The notes under the pieces were generated by a model, which worked only from the letters and a program-made list of their open reading frames with translations, searched no databases and was not told the origin of the DNA. Shown here in pieces: positions 5,933 to 6,617 of a DNA stretch of 6,617 bases; position 1 is the stretch's first letter; the number at the start of each line of letters is the position of its first letter. Source of the stretch: Thermococcus sp. (GTDB lineage: Archaea; Methanobacteriota_B; Thermococci; Thermococcales; Thermococcaceae); assembly GCA_027065835.1 (NCBI GenBank), contig JAMONK010000212.1, positions 1-6,617 on the forward strand, in the 5' to 3' direction. Made by a program: the position numbers and the translations under genes.

Positions 5933-6526
5933 ATGCTCGGGATAATCCTAGCCTTCCCAGAAAAGCGATGGGAGAACTACACCCTTCCGGTTGCGGATGA
6001 ACCGGTCGTGAAGTTCACGGAGAGGAGGCTCCTCACAAGCAAGAGGATAGACGAAGTCATGACGGTGGTCAGGAAGGACAAGCTCAGAACCTATTCCCTC
6101 CACGTCTCGAACCCCCTTCCCGTTGCCGCGAGGAGCAGGATGGAGGCCCTTCTGAAAGCCCTCCCCGGGGAGCCGTTCTTCCTTGCTGAGGGCAACATGC
6201 CACTGATAATGCCCTTCCTTGTGAACTACCTGATCGGGCTCTTCTACGAGAACGAGCCGGAGGCGCTGATACCTGTGTGGAAGGATGGGACGGCTGAGGT
6301 CACGCATGCGGTTTACGAACCAGAGGCGCTGGAGGACGCGATAAAGGCGGCCTTGGCCGAGGGTTACCGAAATCTGAGCAGGATAACTGGGTTCCTCGAG
6401 TACCAACCACTGCCCATTGAGGAGCTGGCGAAGAGAAATCCTAAGGTTACTCTGAGCTTCTTCCGGATTCGCAGCCCCTTCGATGCTCGTTTTGCTGAAC
6501 GGACCCTCAAAAGAGTGGAGGAATGA
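5933..6526 (+). CDS. MobA-like nucleotidyltransferase (molybdenum cofactor guanylyltransferase family), degenerate motifs
   Basis: This 197-residue protein has the length and layout of MobA, which joins GMP from GTP to molybdopterin (tungstopterin in these organisms). The start [12 protein letters not shown] matches the first strand of the family but lacks the LAGG-x-S-x-RMG loop. [14 protein letters not shown] (79-92) matches the metal-binding strand usually written DMP, with Asn88 in place of Asp. ALIPVWKDG (111-119), [26 protein letters not shown] (126-151) and [10 protein letters not shown] (175-184, compare F-NINTPED) follow the family order. The frame is open back to 5795, but ATG 5933 was chosen because earlier codons run through the TATA box and an antisense ORF, and because the fold begins here. 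It seems monocistronic and leaderless. With the key loop and Asp altered, it may have a different substrate or be non-catalytic. Family fairly sure, activity unsure. Confidence 0.75.
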   Translation: MLGIILAFPEKRWENYTLPVADEPVVKFTERRLLTSKRIDEVMTVVRKDKLRTYSLHVSNPLPVAARSRMEALLKALPGEPFFLAEGNMPLIMPFLVNYLIGLFYENEPEALIPVWKDGTAEVTHAVYEPEALEDAIKAALAEGYRNLSRITGFLEYQPLPIEELAKRNPKVTLSFFRIRSPFDARFAERTLKRVEE

Positions 6527-6617
6527 GGTTGTAACATCATGTAAATTTTAACAATTTTTACAAAATTTTGTAGAAAGTGTTAAATAGGGTAAGACACTAT
6601 CCCACTGTATACCGGAC
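6527..6617. other. AT-rich intergenic region at window end, probable control region of an off-window gene
   Basis: No ORF is supported here. The stretch is far richer in A/T than the coding DNA and contains a large palindrome (listed separately) followed by a TATA-like TTAAATA (6580-6586). That box would predict a plus-strand start near 6609, so a gene could begin just past the window. A short inverted repeat AGTGT (6576-6580) / ACACT (6594-6598) surrounds the TATA-like box. No clear transcription terminator for the MobA-like gene is identified apart from short T runs at 6546-6559. Confidence 0.4.
6547..6584. repeat. 38-base near-perfect palindrome, candidate operator
   Basis: The arms are centred between 6565 and 6566. 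The innermost 14 bases, TACAAAATTTTGTA (6559-6572), are perfect. Outward, 17 of 19 pairs match to the ends TTTAACA (6547-6553) and TGTTAAA (6578-6584). The two mismatches are at 6558/6573 and 6554/6577. It begins 20 bases after the stop codon of the MobA-like gene and its right end overlaps a TATA-like box, the usual place for an archaeal repressor or activator. A loopless AT-rich palindrome is an unlikely archaeal terminator. Confidence 0.6.

Noticed and set aside
5948..6406. 152-codon minus-strand frame opposite the MobA-like gene
   Set aside because: Antisense shadow; Pro/Arg/His-rich translation without domain features.
6547..6584. Reading the large palindrome as an intrinsic terminator hairpin
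   Set aside because: No loop, very AT-rich stem and no T tract after it. Archaeal termination relies on oligo-T, not stable hairpins, so a protein-binding site fits better.

Overview
The window looks like part of a Thermococcales (Thermococcus/Pyrococcus) chromosome. The S9 peptidase at 2683-4584 matches from memory, nearly residue for residue, the acylaminoacyl peptidase of Pyrococcus horikoshii. The flanking signals also fit: GGTG-type Shine-Dalgarno sites, TATA boxes about 25 bases before short leaders or start codons, and compact genes with a G/C-biased third codon position. All identifications rest on reading motifs and remembered families, with no database search.

Layout. Positions 1-1173 (minus) hold the N-terminal half of TmcA, the RNA cytidine acetyltransferase, cut by the window edge just after its Walker B motif. 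Positions 1252-2559 (minus) hold a 435-residue secreted or surface-anchored protein that I do not recognise. A 123-base divergent promoter region (2560-2682) separates it from the S9 family acylaminoacyl peptidase (2683-4584, plus), whose Ser-Asp-His triad is intact. Next is an AT-rich ORF for a small four-helix membrane protein (4619-5113), which differs in composition from its neighbours and is probably an orphan or acquired gene.

Positions 5163-5728 form a vapBC toxin-antitoxin operon. It has a ribbon-helix-helix antitoxin, a compact PIN-domain toxin overlapping it by 34 bases, and a palindrome between TATA box and start that is a good autorepression operator candidate. On the opposite strand, running into the vapC stop codon, is a short coding-like stretch (5716-5880) that may be the tail of a decayed gene. 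Positions 5933-6526 encode a MobA-like nucleotidyltransferase whose loop glycines and metal-binding aspartate appear to be replaced. The window ends in AT-rich DNA containing a 38-base near-perfect palindrome (17 of 19 pairs) beside a TATA-like box, probably the control region of a gene beyond the edge.

The genes do not form one pathway. They are separate short transcription units, and only vapB-vapC are clearly co-transcribed. No tRNA, rRNA, CRISPR array or insertion sequence was seen, and no gene-free stretch exceeds about 125 bases. The least explained parts are the terminal palindrome, a 10-base element shared by two promoters, the degenerate MobA-like protein and the fragment at 5716-5880.
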